Source: Nitrospirales bacterium
GTDB lineage: Bacteria > Nitrospirota > Nitrospiria > Nitrospirales > UBA8639
DNA: 64,000 nt
Assembly (NCBI GenBank): GCA_029261295.1
Contig: JAJDBP010000017.1
Coordinates: forward strand, 248,001-312,000
Reading direction: 5' to 3'
The position numbers and the translations under genes were made by a program. The notes below the pieces were generated by a model, which made no database searches, had not been told where the DNA came from, and saw only the letters and a list, made by a program, of their open reading frames with translations. Positions 1-8,866 of this stretch are shown in pieces. Positions within the stretch are counted from its first letter, which is position 1, and each line of letters begins with the position of its first letter.

Positions 1-2295
1 AAAAGGATCGAAGATTTTTGGGAGCAAATGGTGAGGAATGCCGCAACCATTTTCTTCAATTGTGACCTGAATCTGGTGGTCACGTACAACAGTGGCAATC
101 TTTAACATACCCTGATCTCCCATGGCCTGAACAGCATTGGCGATTATATTCGCAAACGCTTGCCTTAACTCCTGCGGATTGGCCATAAGGCCTGGGAGAT
201 CTTGATAGTCTATCTGGATATCCATAAACAATGTATCATAGGTCTCTTTTACCCCATTCAGTGCGTGCTCTAATTGCTCATTCACATTCACTTCTGACAA
301 CTGCTCCTTGAATTGAGAAGTCGCCTGACCGGTTAAGTCTCGAATAATCGTCGCCATACGTCGTCCATGTTGCACGATACTAAGGGCATACTCCTTAATC
401 TGACTCGGGTTTTCCTCATCCTGTATTGCTTCACCGAGGCCAATGACTCCGACGAGAGGATTATTCAGCTCATGGCCAATTCCTGAGCTCAGAACACCTA
501 GGCTGGCAAGTTTTTCTTCCTTGATCAGACGGTCTTGTAATCGACTTTCTTCAGTGACATCTCGAAACACCAATCCAACCTGCTGATTTTTGCCAGGCCG
601 GGCTCGAACGCCAAACCATTGGTAACGGTAGATCTGGCCATTGACATGTATTTCTTGACGATCCGACGCCGCTGTTCGATATACGGCTTGCTGAAGTGGG
701 TCTCTCAGACCCTCGGTGTTAAGACTCGGGGCTGAAGACTCAGGGGGCTCTCCAGTGAAATACGCGCCCATAGATTGAAACTCTTTTTCAATTTTCTGTT
801 CTGTGCCTGAATCGGCTTCGAGGATTGTAAAGAGAGATGTGCCTTCAACCGGTCCATCGCTAAGATGAAAGGCCGCTTTGAAGGCACGATTGAGATAAAC
901 GATTTGTTGCTCCTGATCCAGCATAACCACGGGATCCGGGACGCTATCAAGAATTTGAGCTGTGGACTCTTGAAGATATTGAACCTCTTGAGATTTAGTT
1001 TCTACCTCACTTTCAAGCCCGGCGAACGCAGAGGCTAACTGTCTATTCATCCGATTGATCTCGTCGGCAAGCTCTTCAATTTCGTCACCAGTTTTTATAT
1101 TGATCGGTTCTTGCCAATCACCATGGCCAATGAGCTTGGCCGTTTCTTGAAGGCGACGAATGGGTATCACAATACGACTAGCGGCAAAATATCCAAGCGT
1201 GGCCAGGAGTATGATCGACAGCAGTCCGAAGACTGCGACCCAGGTAAAGAGATGTTCAATCGGTGCAAAAAGCTCGTCCGACGATTGCCAAACGAACATA
1301 TGCCATCCCATTCCGGTTGATTCTTGGGTGATTCGGCTTGTCTTGGGGAGGGGAGCAAAACCTATAATGGAAGAACGCACACCACCATGTCCATCGCTCG
1401 GCGCCGGAGTCCAACCATTCTGCATGGGTGTCACTAAAGGAATGATCTGAGGGTCGCTTAGGCGAGTACCTGTAGGCAAAACAGGGCAGCTAAGAACCGT
1501 GCCATTCCCATCAATCAGCATGACATGCCCAGTTTCTCCAAATCGAATGGTATCGATGTGTGAAGAAAAAAACTCTTTCGCATCATAAATTCGATGTAAT
1601 ACGCCAACAACCTGATACCGAAGACTATCCATGATCGGCAAAGAAAGGGTAAACGTATAGACCTTCAATCGTTCATCAAAGGCCACGTTGGTAATATAGG
1701 GTTGGCCTACTCCGTTTTTAAAAGCACCTTGCCACCATGGTTCTTGAGAATGGGCATAAGGCACTTTGGCGTTAAGTGTCGCCGTGAGACGTCCGGCTTC
1801 ATCTGTGATAAACAGCCCACGAGTGGCAGAACGAGTGATCACAGGAATGGGGTGACCCGGATCGACATAGGATCCGCCATAATACTGTCGGAGTGTGACA
1901 ACCAGATCGTTTTGCATGAGGCGTTGTACTAACTCAGGATCCTCCTCCAGCCATGCCTGTGCCTCTTGGGCAATTAGTGTTTGCAAAGCCTTATCGCCAT
2001 AATCGTCAAGTTGATCTCGACGAATTTCTAGTGCCTTGATGATATTGACGTCGGTGGTAATTTGAGAAGTATTCGCAAGCTCGTCGTTCAAGATCAGGTC
2101 TATTTTTCGTGCGCTCTCAGTCGCAAGTGCCTCAAAGCTCGTCCCGCTGACCTCGCGAATCTCCTTCGTTCCCTGGAAAAACGCCATGACTAGGCCAATG
2201 GCGAGTGGCACGGCGCCAACAAGCAGCATAGAGACAATCAGTTTTTGCCTGAGGCCTTTTTTTCCTTTGTTCGTCACTATTGGTGTGTTGGCCAT
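1..2295 (-). CDS. Membrane sensor histidine kinase (Cache-like, HAMP, PAS), 3' end cut by window
   Basis: I read this frame directly because it runs off the left edge. It opens at the ATG at 2295, and about 765 residues are visible. There is a membrane segment near residues 18-38, a long extracytoplasmic Cache-like region to about 345, and a second membrane segment near 348-368. A HAMP domain (about 370-420) and a PAS domain (about 440-560) follow, then the dimerisation helix with H-box GIGHELNNPLVG near 607. The start of the HATPase domain shows ENGCGIP (G1 box) just before the edge. It is a cell-surface sensor that should autophosphorylate on the H-box histidine. The start lies 11 bp after the stop of the preceding kinase gene, so the two are probably co-transcribed. 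The ligand is unknown and the last part of the ATPase domain is not seen. Confidence 0.88.
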   Translation of the reverse strand, partial: MANTPIVTNKGKKGLRQKLIVSMLLVGAVPLAIGLVMAFFQGTKEIREVSGTSFEALATESARKIDLILNDELANTSQITTDVNIIKALEIRRDQLDDYGDKALQTLIAQEAQAWLEEDPELVQRLMQNDLVVTLRQYYGGSYVDPGHPIPVITRSATRGLFITDEAGRLTATLNAKVPYAHSQEPWWQGAFKNGVGQPYITNVAFDERLKVYTFTLSLPIMDSLRYQVVGVLHRIYDAKEFFSSHIDTIRFGETGHVMLIDGNGTVLSCPVLPTGTRLSDPQIIPLVTPMQNGWTPAPSDGHGGVRSSIIGFAPLPKTSRITQESTGMGWHMFVWQSSDELFAPIEHLFTWVAVFGLLSIILLATLGYFAASRIVIPIRRLQETAKLIGHGDWQEPINIKTGDEIEELADEINRMNRQLASAFAGLESEVETKSQEVQYLQESTAQILDSVPDPVVMLDQEQQIVYLNRAFKAAFHLSDGPVEGTSLFTILEADSGTEQKIEKEFQSMGAYFTGEPPESSAPSLNTEGLRDPLQQAVYRTAASDRQEIHVNGQIYRYQWFGVRARPGKNQQVGLVFRDVTEESRLQDRLIKEEKLASLGVLSSGIGHELNNPLVGVIGLGEAIQDEENPSQIKEYALSIVQHGRRMATIIRDLTGQATSQFKEQLSEVNVNEQLEHALNGVKETYDTLFMDIQIDYQDLPGLMANPQELRQAFANIIANAVQAMGDQGMLKIATVVRDHQIQVTIEENGCGIPHHLLPKIFDPF

Positions 2296-2306
2296 GATAG
2301 ATCCTG

Positions 2307-3362
2307 TTACATCAGACTCCTAGGCAACTCAATAATAAACGTGGTCCCTTTCCCAACTTCACTCTCCACCTTGAGTTCCCCTCGATATTTTTTAATGATG
2401 GCTTTCACGTTATACAGGCCAAGTCCCGTTCCTTCCCCAGGTGGTTTGGTGGTGAAAAATGGATCAAAGATTTTTTCAAGATTTTCTATGGGAATGCCGG
2501 AACCAGTATCGGCGATTGAAATCTTTCCAACTCCGTTTTCGTAGCACGTTGAGAGGGTCAAGGTTCCCCTTCGTTCCATGGCATGAATGGCGTTAGTCAT
2601 GAGGTTGACCAAGACTTGGAACAGTTCCCCAGGGTTAACTAGTACCTCTACCTTCTCACCAAAACGTCTGACGATAGAGAGATCTTGAAGAGTCGTGGCA
2701 TATCGTGCAATATTTAATGCCTCCTCGATTTTCTCATTCACTTCGACTGCCGCAATATAGTCTGCTTTTGAGGATCTCGCGTATTGTGTAATCTTTTGAC
2801 AAATTCCTTGGATCCGCTTGCCGGCTTCGATGATGCTTCTGGCCTGTTCGTGGATCGTGGGGACATCAGTTTCTTCAAGAACATTCTCTGCAAACGCCAA
2901 TAAGATATACAGAGGGTTATTGATGTCATGAGCGATCCCCGAAGCAAAGGTGCCCATACCGGCTAGCTTTTCGGTTTGAAACAATTGCGATTGAATCTGA
3001 GACGCATGCTGGACAAAATCCCACAAAACTTTCGACGCAGATCCTCCCAAGACTTCGGTCTCAGGCTGTTTGTGTACCGCAATCAGTAAGTCAAGGTGAG
3101 AATCTCCTGTCACATTAACAATGAGGTTAATGCCCGAAAGACTTATGAGACTCACGAGGTCCTGTGTAATGGGAATGCCAAGTTGGCTAGCGTACTGAAG
3201 GGCAGGAGCAGAGGCATCCTGATCTGCAATCCCTGCGATTTCAACTCCTGGGAGGAGGGTAAGGAGCTCTAGGACGGCCATTCCCCCTTTTCCTGCTCCG
3301 AGGATGACGACCGTTGTTCGATCTCGGTTGCTCATCATCCTACCTTGGGCAAACGGAGGCAT
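2307..3362 (-). CDS. Histidine kinase with N-terminal Rossmann (NAD(P)-binding-like) domain
   Basis: This is a 351-residue soluble protein with no membrane segment. Residues about 16-130 look like a dehydrogenase Rossmann fold: an ILGAGKGG glycine motif after a beta strand, then alternating strands and a VTGDSHLD segment. The kinase core follows, with H-box GIAHDINNPLYILL near 165, N-box NLMTNAIHAM, and the ADTGSGIP and GTGLGLYNV ATP-binding boxes. The family logic implies a cytoplasmic sensor of a dinucleotide or another small metabolite; that is inference. The start is ambiguous: the ATG at 3362 has an upstream AAGG, and ATGs at 3338 and 3335 are alternatives. A REC gene precedes it and a second kinase follows it on the same strand. 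A kinase near the right edge of the window has the same head domain. Confidence 0.88.
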   Translation of the reverse strand: MPPFAQGRMMSNRDRTTVVILGAGKGGMAVLELLTLLPGVEIAGIADQDASAPALQYASQLGIPITQDLVSLISLSGINLIVNVTGDSHLDLLIAVHKQPETEVLGGSASKVLWDFVQHASQIQSQLFQTEKLAGMGTFASGIAHDINNPLYILLAFAENVLEETDVPTIHEQARSIIEAGKRIQGICQKITQYARSSKADYIAAVEVNEKIEEALNIARYATTLQDLSIVRRFGEKVEVLVNPGELFQVLVNLMTNAIHAMERRGTLTLSTCYENGVGKISIADTGSGIPIENLEKIFDPFFTTKPPGEGTGLGLYNVKAIIKKYRGELKVESEVGKGTTFIIELPRSLM

Positions 3363-3457
3363 TCGACCTTCGGAATGAAACAGGGTAAGACTATGAGACG
3401 ATTAAAAAAAAAGCGTATGTGGTGTGCCAAAAGGAATAGTCGTTGCCTTACCCTGTA

Positions 3458-3488
3458 GTCCAGCTCTCCCTAACCAGGAGAGCTGGAC
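3458..3488. terminator. Perfect 12-bp inverted repeat in the gap between REC and kinase genes
   Basis: GTCCAGCTCTCC at 3458-3469 is followed by a 7-nt spacer and its exact complement GGAGAGCTGGAC at 3477-3488. It lies 106 bp beyond the stop of the receiver gene on the minus strand. No T-run follows directly; a ten-base T run on the minus strand appears about 50 bp further on. It could attenuate transcription, stabilise an mRNA end, or be an operator. The 231-bp gap between the two genes holds nothing else I recognise. Confidence 0.4.
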
Positions 3489-3593
3489 CAAGATTTCTGG
3501 AACCGCCCTACTCATGCAAGAACCAACGCCTTGTCTTGGGTAGGCCATCCTCCAATTCGTAAAGAGAATTCGATCATTTCCTATGACCATGAC

Positions 3594-4028
3594 CTAAAAA
3601 CCACGGACTTCCCGTTGCTCTAAGGCTTTAGCCACTGAGGCTCTCAGCTTCTCAGATTCCACAGGCTTGACAAGATAATCCGAAATCCCATGCTGTAACA
3701 TGGTTGTGGCCATCTCAAGATCGGGAAATCCCGTCAGGACAATGATGGGAACACTGGGCCATTCTTTTTTGTAATAATTAATGACATCAATTCCATTCAT
3801 ATTTGGCATACGAATGTCCGTAATAATAAGATTTAACAGTATCGAGTTTTCGCCTTTTTGAATTTCTTCAATTCCTCTTGCTCCATCTTCAGCTTCAACC
3901 ACATCATAGCCAGCTTTTTCTAGCGTCATGCGAACCACTTTTCTGACATCGGGCTCGTCATCAACAACAAGTACAAGGCCTTCAGACTCTCGACCGCTAA
4001 ACATACCAGCTGTTTTTGATTCACTCAT
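3594..4028 (-). CDS. Single-domain response regulator (CheY/Spo0F-like receiver)
   Basis: This 144-residue protein is essentially one receiver domain after an about 17-residue leader. The acidic pair VVDDEPDV lies near residue 24, the phospho-acceptor is the Asp in IITDIRMPNMNG, the conserved Thr/Ser is in IIVLTGFP, and the Lys is in YLVKPVES. There is no output domain, so it should act by phosphorelay or by binding a partner. The start ATG at 4028 has a strong AGGAGG-type ribosome site about 8 bases upstream. It is encoded just upstream of two histidine kinase genes on the same strand, so one of them is its likely partner. Confidence 0.92.
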   Translation of the reverse strand: MSESKTAGMFSGRESEGLVLVVDDEPDVRKVVRMTLEKAGYDVVEAEDGARGIEEIQKGENSILLNLIITDIRMPNMNGIDVINYYKKEWPSVPIIVLTGFPDLEMATTMLQHGISDYLVKPVESEKLRASVAKALEQREVRGF

Positions 4029-4347
4029 AGTTGGTCCCTCCTCAGTTAAGGTAAAAAGTAGAATGGATTCTCATGTTTCATCTTTCGTCCTTAGGCTCGC
4101 CAATTAATGCGTTTGAACATATGATGTCCAAATCAATGCATAGTTGCAAGTGAGTAAGTCATTGCTCATCTACTGAATCCCATGTCTCTAAGTTATCATC
4201 ATTTTCTGTTTTCTTTGCTTGAAGGAAGACAGAGACATATGGTGAATGAAAACTAAGCTGCTGTTCCTTCACGGCAATTCTCATTTTTTTGTTCTTTGTA
4301 CCCAATAATATTATTACCGGTCATCAGTTCAAATACGCGAAGACTTC
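4029..4347. other. Intergenic stretch, no gene seen
   Basis: These 319 bp lie between the stop of the large hybrid kinase at 4348 and the start of the receiver gene. The stretch is AT-rich and must contain the receiver's promoter. I find no convincing ORF, no clear sigma-54 element and no strong hairpin. Confidence 0.5.
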
Positions 4348-6792
4348 CTATAGTTCGCAGGGAGGGTTAACAGGAAGTTGGATCGTAAAGGTGGTGCCAC
4401 GTCCTTGCTCACTATCTACGGTGATCGTTCCTCCATGGACATTGACAACATCCTTGACAATCTTAGTGCCCAGCCCCGTTCCACCAACTTTTTGGCTAAT
4501 GGCCTCATTGGTGAATAAACTGTCACAGATCTCAGAAGGCATACCCTTGCCCGTATCGGCTACCGATATCATCACTGTCGTCTGATCTAATCCCACTCGT
4601 CCACCAATAGTGACTGAACCGCCATGAGGGGTTTCAGGAATGGCATTATTGACGAGATTGTACAGCGCATTGAATAAACGATTCTCGTCAGCGTGAATAA
4701 GAGGAAGAGCGTCAAGTGCTTGGGTATGTAAACCAACTCCTTTTTCCATGCTATAGAGACGTAGGGATTCTAATACCCCTTTTACAACTGTGGATATCTT
4801 GCAAGGCGCAAAACGCGGATTGCTCGTTTTCCCTTTTACCGTATCCGCAATTTCCCGCACTCGATTATTGACGCGGCGACTGTTCGCGATGACCATTTGT
4901 ATGGCTTCCGTGGCAAATCTCCTAGTGGCTTCCACTTGACTAGAATTTACGTCGGATAAATTTGCAAAATGATCTCGTAGCTCTTCCTCTAGCAATGTGG
5001 CACCGCTAAGAACAGGCATCAGCATGTTCTTGATATCGTGGGCAATATCCCCAAGAACCCTGGCCACTTCAGCAAGCTTGGCTTCCTCCAACAATTGTGT
5101 GGCCATTCGTTGGCGTTCTGTAATGTCTTGGAATGTCACCACAGCTCCCGTCAATTGCCTATCCTCTTCAATGGGCGTGATCGTATACTCTGCAGGAAAA
5201 CTGGTGCCGTCCTTTTCCCATAACATTTCGCTATCGACGTGATTGATCGTTCCATTTTTCAATGTCGCGCACATGGGGCACAGTTCCTTCTTCAATGACC
5301 CAGCAGTATTTGAGCGATGAATAGCCGTGTGTGCTGAGACCCCAATAAGCTCCTCCTCTTTATATCCCAGCATCTTGGCCCCGGCTGGATTGACAAAAGT
5401 CACCTTGCATTCCAGATCCAACCCATAAATACCCTCACCAGCTGATACCAAAATTTGTTCACAATGCCTTGCTGACTTCAGGTGTGCTTCATTGGCCATT
5501 TCCCGTTCAATAGCTGTGGTAATGCGGTCTGCTACCATACCGAGGCTATTTAACGTAAAGCTTGTCAATTTGTGTCGAGAAAAAATACCCATCACACCAA
5601 CGACCTTTTGGTTTCTCAGTAGTGGATAGCCCGCAAAAGCGATTAATCCATTGTGTTTGGCCCACTCCTGTTCGGGAACACAAGGATCTCCGATCACCGA
5701 ATTTGTCAGATGGGGTTGTTTCTCAGCGGCAATCTTACCGATTTTGAGGTGACCCACTGGTATGCGGGCATGCTCTCCGTTCAAGTGGGTATACAGCCCG
5801 GAGCTCGCTTGCAGTTCTAATATCTGATCAGTGTCATTAAGCGTCCAGATTCTGGCAAAAGCCGCATCGAGATTTCTGACCAAGGCATCTGTACAACCCT
5901 GCAAAAGTCCTCGGGTAGCTTGATTCTGTAGAAGCTCCTGCCCTATATCTGCATCCAACGCTAACAGACCATTACGCTCTAGCAGTTCATTTTCTGCGCG
6001 CTTTCGATCGGTAATATCGCGAATGATGCCACAAAAAAACTGTTCATTTAACTCGACTGAGCGAGAGAGTGACAGCTCAATAGGAAACTCTTCTCCGCTT
6101 TTTCTCAGGCCATGAAGCTCTACGGTGTTATCAATGACCCGCCTCTCGTGAGTTGCCCGAACACGTTTCAGCCCATTTTCATGTGCTTGACGATACCGAA
6201 TAGGCATGAGAAGAGTAAGCGGTTTGCCAACGATGTCTTGAGCGGGATAGCCGAACATGTGTTCTGCAGCTTTGTTCCATGACAGTATGTTTCCATTCAG
6301 ATCACCTAAAATAATCGCATCCTGAGTCGTCTCCACAATAGATCGATATCGTTCTGCACTAGCCATTAAACCGCTCGCGGTATTCTCTGCTACTCTTCTG
6401 AGCGCCTGTACATCCCCTACCCTTCGAAGAGTATTTTTGAGTTCATATTCCTTAAAAGGTTTTCTGAGAAAATCCACAGCTCCTCGCTTAATTAATTCGG
6501 CTTTTCTTGCAGATTGAATCTCGGGAACGAGGATCACGATCGGAAGGAATGGGTCTAACTGCTTTAAGGAATGGAAAACCGATAGGAGAGTCCGTTTCTG
6601 CAGATCGACATCCAAGAGGACAGCACTGTAGCGCTTTTGTTTGACCCTGTTTATGGCCTCCCCTCCCGTCTTCACAGCGTCAACAGAATACCCATCGCGT
6701 CGCAGAAGACCAATGGTATCTGGAACGAGTTGTGGACTCGCCTCTAGGATGAGAATGGAAGACAAAGGCTTTATGGTAAAGGAAGTGTTCAT
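4348..6792 (-). CDS. Hybrid sensor kinase: N-terminal receiver, PAS, GAF, PAS, HATPase
   Basis: From the ATG at 6792 this is an 814-residue cytoplasmic protein. A receiver-like domain occupies about residues 10-125 (LLDVDLQ as phospho-site region, FLRKPF near its end). A PAS domain (about 150-270), a GAF domain (about 290-430, including GYPLLRNQKVVGVMGIFS) and a second PAS (about 440-560) come next. The kinase core has H-box DIAHDIKNMLMPVL and ATP-binding boxes DTGKGMP and GTGLGTKIV. The frame stays open upstream to a GTG at 7158, but those extra 122 residues look non-coding and match no domain order, so I prefer 6792. The ribosome site is weak at both. A leading receiver suggests it is itself a phosphorelay target. 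Confidence 0.83.
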   Translation of the reverse strand: MNTSFTIKPLSSILILEASPQLVPDTIGLLRRDGYSVDAVKTGGEAINRVKQKRYSAVLLDVDLQKRTLLSVFHSLKQLDPFLPIVILVPEIQSARKAELIKRGAVDFLRKPFKEYELKNTLRRVGDVQALRRVAENTASGLMASAERYRSIVETTQDAIILGDLNGNILSWNKAAEHMFGYPAQDIVGKPLTLLMPIRYRQAHENGLKRVRATHERRVIDNTVELHGLRKSGEEFPIELSLSRSVELNEQFFCGIIRDITDRKRAENELLERNGLLALDADIGQELLQNQATRGLLQGCTDALVRNLDAAFARIWTLNDTDQILELQASSGLYTHLNGEHARIPVGHLKIGKIAAEKQPHLTNSVIGDPCVPEQEWAKHNGLIAFAGYPLLRNQKVVGVMGIFSRHKLTSFTLNSLGMVADRITTAIEREMANEAHLKSARHCEQILVSAGEGIYGLDLECKVTFVNPAGAKMLGYKEEELIGVSAHTAIHRSNTAGSLKKELCPMCATLKNGTINHVDSEMLWEKDGTSFPAEYTITPIEEDRQLTGAVVTFQDITERQRMATQLLEEAKLAEVARVLGDIAHDIKNMLMPVLSGATLLEEELRDHFANLSDVNSSQVEATRRFATEAIQMVIANSRRVNNRVREIADTVKGKTSNPRFAPCKISTVVKGVLESLRLYSMEKGVGLHTQALDALPLIHADENRLFNALYNLVNNAIPETPHGGSVTIGGRVGLDQTTVMISVADTGKGMPSEICDSLFTNEAISQKVGGTGLGTKIVKDVVNVHGGTITVDSEQGRGTTFTIQLPVNPPCEL

Positions 6793-7419
6793 ACCCTCTG
6801 TATATACGCAAAAGTTAGTCCATTTAAATCTTCCGAGAGAAACCTTCTTGTACTCATTGAAAAACATGAGATTTTCATGACCTAACCACTCATCCTTCTC
6901 TTTATGCATAATTTCAATCGAGGTATCCATCCATATACATATTGGATTAATTGGATACAGGCCATAATTGAACTGCGAGGAGCCTACCTGCAATAAGACT
7001 GATCTAGGAGAAATGGGCTGGCAGTTTAGTTTGTGACGCGTGAAAAGGCTCAGGAAATATGAAAATCCTCCGGGATAACCTATCTCAGAGGGTTCCATGC
7101 GAGTATCATCTATTGCGAAAATTACCACCTCTGATTCAATCCTGTTCAATCCCTGCACTCATGGCCTATTCCTACCTTATAAACGCCATGATCAAAAAAG
7201 CCTCGATTTTTGGAGAGGGAACTTCACACCACATAGACCATGATTCTTTTCTGATGCTTTTGCACTTATTCTGCGCAACTTGGCTATTTTCCTCCAATTC
7301 CTGCATCAAAGGACCTTGTGCTGAGTTCTGTAATAACGTAGCACACTGTTCAATTTCTCCGTACTTTTTACCATCCCCTTTCTTTGGCTACCTGTCTTTA
7401 GTCTAGCCCTTAGAAACAC

Positions 7420-7522
7420 AAAAGCCCTTCGGACATGACATGTCCAGAAAGGCTCGATGATTAAAACTCTGTGGAGAACTTCTCGAACAAGGACTTACCC
7501 CATAGGGCACCTCCTCTATTAG
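7420..7522 (-). ncRNA. Candidate small RNA or leader peptide unit ending in a hairpin
   Basis: Reading the minus strand, a promoter-like element is followed by AGGAGG (7515-7510) and, 6 bases later, ATG GGG TAA (7503-7495), a two-codon ORF. The unit ends in a strong stem-loop with the core palindrome GGACATGACATGTCC (7431-7445), outer AGCC/GGCT arms, and then TTTTGTGTTT. No downstream gene on this strand begins within 600 bases except beyond the hairpin. The transcript would be about 100 nt. Promoter, terminator and compact size support a small RNA; its function is unknown, and expression is not proven. Confidence 0.35.
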
Positions 7523-7528
7523 AGAAAT

Positions 7529-7557
7529 AAGGTATGCCTTCCCTATAAAAAAGTCAA
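7529..7557 (-). promoter_or_regulatory. Sigma-70-like promoter of the candidate small RNA
   Basis: The minus strand reads TTGACT (7557-7552), a 17-bp spacer, then TACCTT (7534-7529). The -35 is one base from consensus and the -10 is a moderate match. Transcription would start near 7522. Confidence 0.4.
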
Positions 7558-7637
7558 ATGAGCGCGGAAGGACGCCGTAGAATCATTCAATCTTCAACAG
7601 CACATGACCGATAAGTTTCTTCAGTATTCTCTCCTTT

Positions 7638-8102
7638 ATGGGAATGCGGAGACCATACACCATGACTCATTCCTCGGTTCTCAGATGTTGCATAATGGTA
7701 TCTGGCTGGATCAGCCTGATGCTGGGAATTCTTGGGATCTTTCTTCCCTTGTTGCCTACCACACCATTTGTGCTGCTCGCGGCCTATTGCTTTTCCAAGA
7801 GTTCGCCTCGTCTCCATCACTGGTTAGTCAATCAACCACGCTTGGGACCCATGATTCGGAACTGGGAAGAACAAGGCAGTATTAGCCAAAGCGCAAAAGT
7901 GACGGCCACCGTTCTCATGATTGGACTTTTTTCTTTCTCCCTTTTATTTCTCGATCTAGCCTTCCTCCTGAAATGTGTGTTGATTGGTATCGGCGCGGGA
8001 GTGTTGGGGTTTATCTGGACACGTCCCTTACCCCTACGCCATCCTGATGAGTTCGGCAATGGCCCCGCTCACGCCCGCGAAGATTTGGTGCGGCTGAGCT
8101 AA
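7638..8102 (+). CDS. DUF454 (YbaN-like) small inner-membrane protein
   Basis: This protein has up to 154 residues. It matches the DUF454/YbaN pattern: a first hydrophobic hairpin containing GILGIFLPLLPTTPFVLLAA, then CFSKSSPRLHHWL, a short loop with NWEEQGSIS, and two more hydrophobic segments. The family is of unknown function in the inner membrane. Several ATGs (7638, 7644, 7662, 7695) could serve as start; none has a strong ribosome site, and family length favours the later ones. The last 69 bp overlap the 3' end of the convergent ElbB-like gene on the other strand. Confidence 0.85.
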   Translation: MGMRRPYTMTHSSVLRCCIMVSGWISLMLGILGIFLPLLPTTPFVLLAAYCFSKSSPRLHHWLVNQPRLGPMIRNWEEQGSISQSAKVTATVLMIGLFSFSLLFLDLAFLLKCVLIGIGAGVLGFIWTRPLPLRHPDEFGNGPAHAREDLVRLS

Positions 8103-8687
8103 TCCATACATATAGGCCGGCGTCGTAATGATTCGATTCCCCTGATCCACCACAAATTTCTCCACCGCACAATTTTGATGTTTCGCCCCGGTCTTTTCAA
8201 TTTCAGCAGCCGTCCCGGCATCGTCACCAATCGTCACATTGACGCCCTTCTCTCCAAATGCTAACGCCATAATGGCCGGAGCAATACAAATGGCCGCAAT
8301 CGGTTTGCGAGCCTCGCTAAATTCTTTCACGATCCTAACCACCTGAGGATCAATTTCGCCTCCACTTCCTTTTTCCCCAAAATTACACAAATGGAGCGCC
8401 GCTCCAAACCCTCCAGGAAACGCCAAGGCGTCAAAGTCTTGCGCCTTCAGGTCCTCTAAGGCTTGGATGTCTCCGCGTGCGATACGAGCCGCTTCCTGTA
8501 AGGCATTACGCTGTTGCCCCGTAGACTTTTGCGTCAGATGATTGGTCTCATCCACATCTTTATTAGGCGCAAAGACTTTATACTGAGCGCCCTGTTGCCC
8601 AATGGCAATGAGGGTACTGATCGCTTCGGTAATCTCCGCTCCATCTAAAAATCCACATCCTGACAAAATAACTGCCACGTTTTTCAT
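8034..8687 (-). CDS. elbB: ElbB-like DJ-1/PfpI superfamily protein (isoprenoid biosynthesis glyoxalase)
   Basis: This 217-residue protein has the ElbB hallmarks: an N-terminal VILSGCGFLDGAEI segment, a long insert with LTQKSTGQQRN, and FPGGFGAA followed by LCNFGEKG. The nucleophile-elbow region is AAICIAPAIM, with Cys in the class I amidotransferase-like position. The E. coli homologue has glyoxalase activity and has been linked to isoprenoid metabolism; the natural role is uncertain. I chose the ATG at 8687, which follows AAGGAGG by about 6 bases, over an in-frame start at 8804. Its 3' end overlaps the DUF454 gene tail to tail. Confidence 0.88.
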   Translation of the reverse strand: MKNVAVILSGCGFLDGAEITEAISTLIAIGQQGAQYKVFAPNKDVDETNHLTQKSTGQQRNALQEAARIARGDIQALEDLKAQDFDALAFPGGFGAALHLCNFGEKGSGGEIDPQVVRIVKEFSEARKPIAAICIAPAIMALAFGEKGVNVTIGDDAGTAAEIEKTGAKHQNCAVEKFVVDQGNRIITTPAYMYGLAQPHQIFAGVSGAIAELIRMA

Positions 8688-8866
8688 GATCGCCTCCTTT
8701 TTTTTTAAAAAATGAATAGTAGGGAAAATGGCTCGATTGTCGACGATCCAAAGTATAAGGAACTTCTGGTACGCTAGTATGGTGCCATTTGATAGGTCAA
8801 CCAACAGTTACTTAAATGACAAGGCCATTCACTGAATTCTGACATTTCCATTTATTGAGGTGCACC

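Larger units (their letters stand above)
7159..7637. other. Intergenic stretch with a possible small RNA unit
   Basis: The part from 7159 to 7420 shows nothing convincing. The part from about 7420 to 7557 contains, on the minus strand, a sigma-70-like promoter, a strong ribosome site before a two-codon ORF, and a hairpin. These are listed separately. Confidence 0.5.

Noticed and set aside
3402-3590. 62-codon minus-strand frame between receiver and kinase
   Set aside because: It reads through the perfect inverted repeat and has no recognisable product.
6793-7158. N-terminal extension of the hybrid kinase to a GTG at 7158
   Set aside because: The extra 122 residues match no domain and the receiver begins properly after the ATG at 6792; kept only as an alternative.
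7059-7406. 115-codon plus-strand frame
   Set aside because: No ribosome site, odd composition and overlap with the upstream region of the kinase gene.
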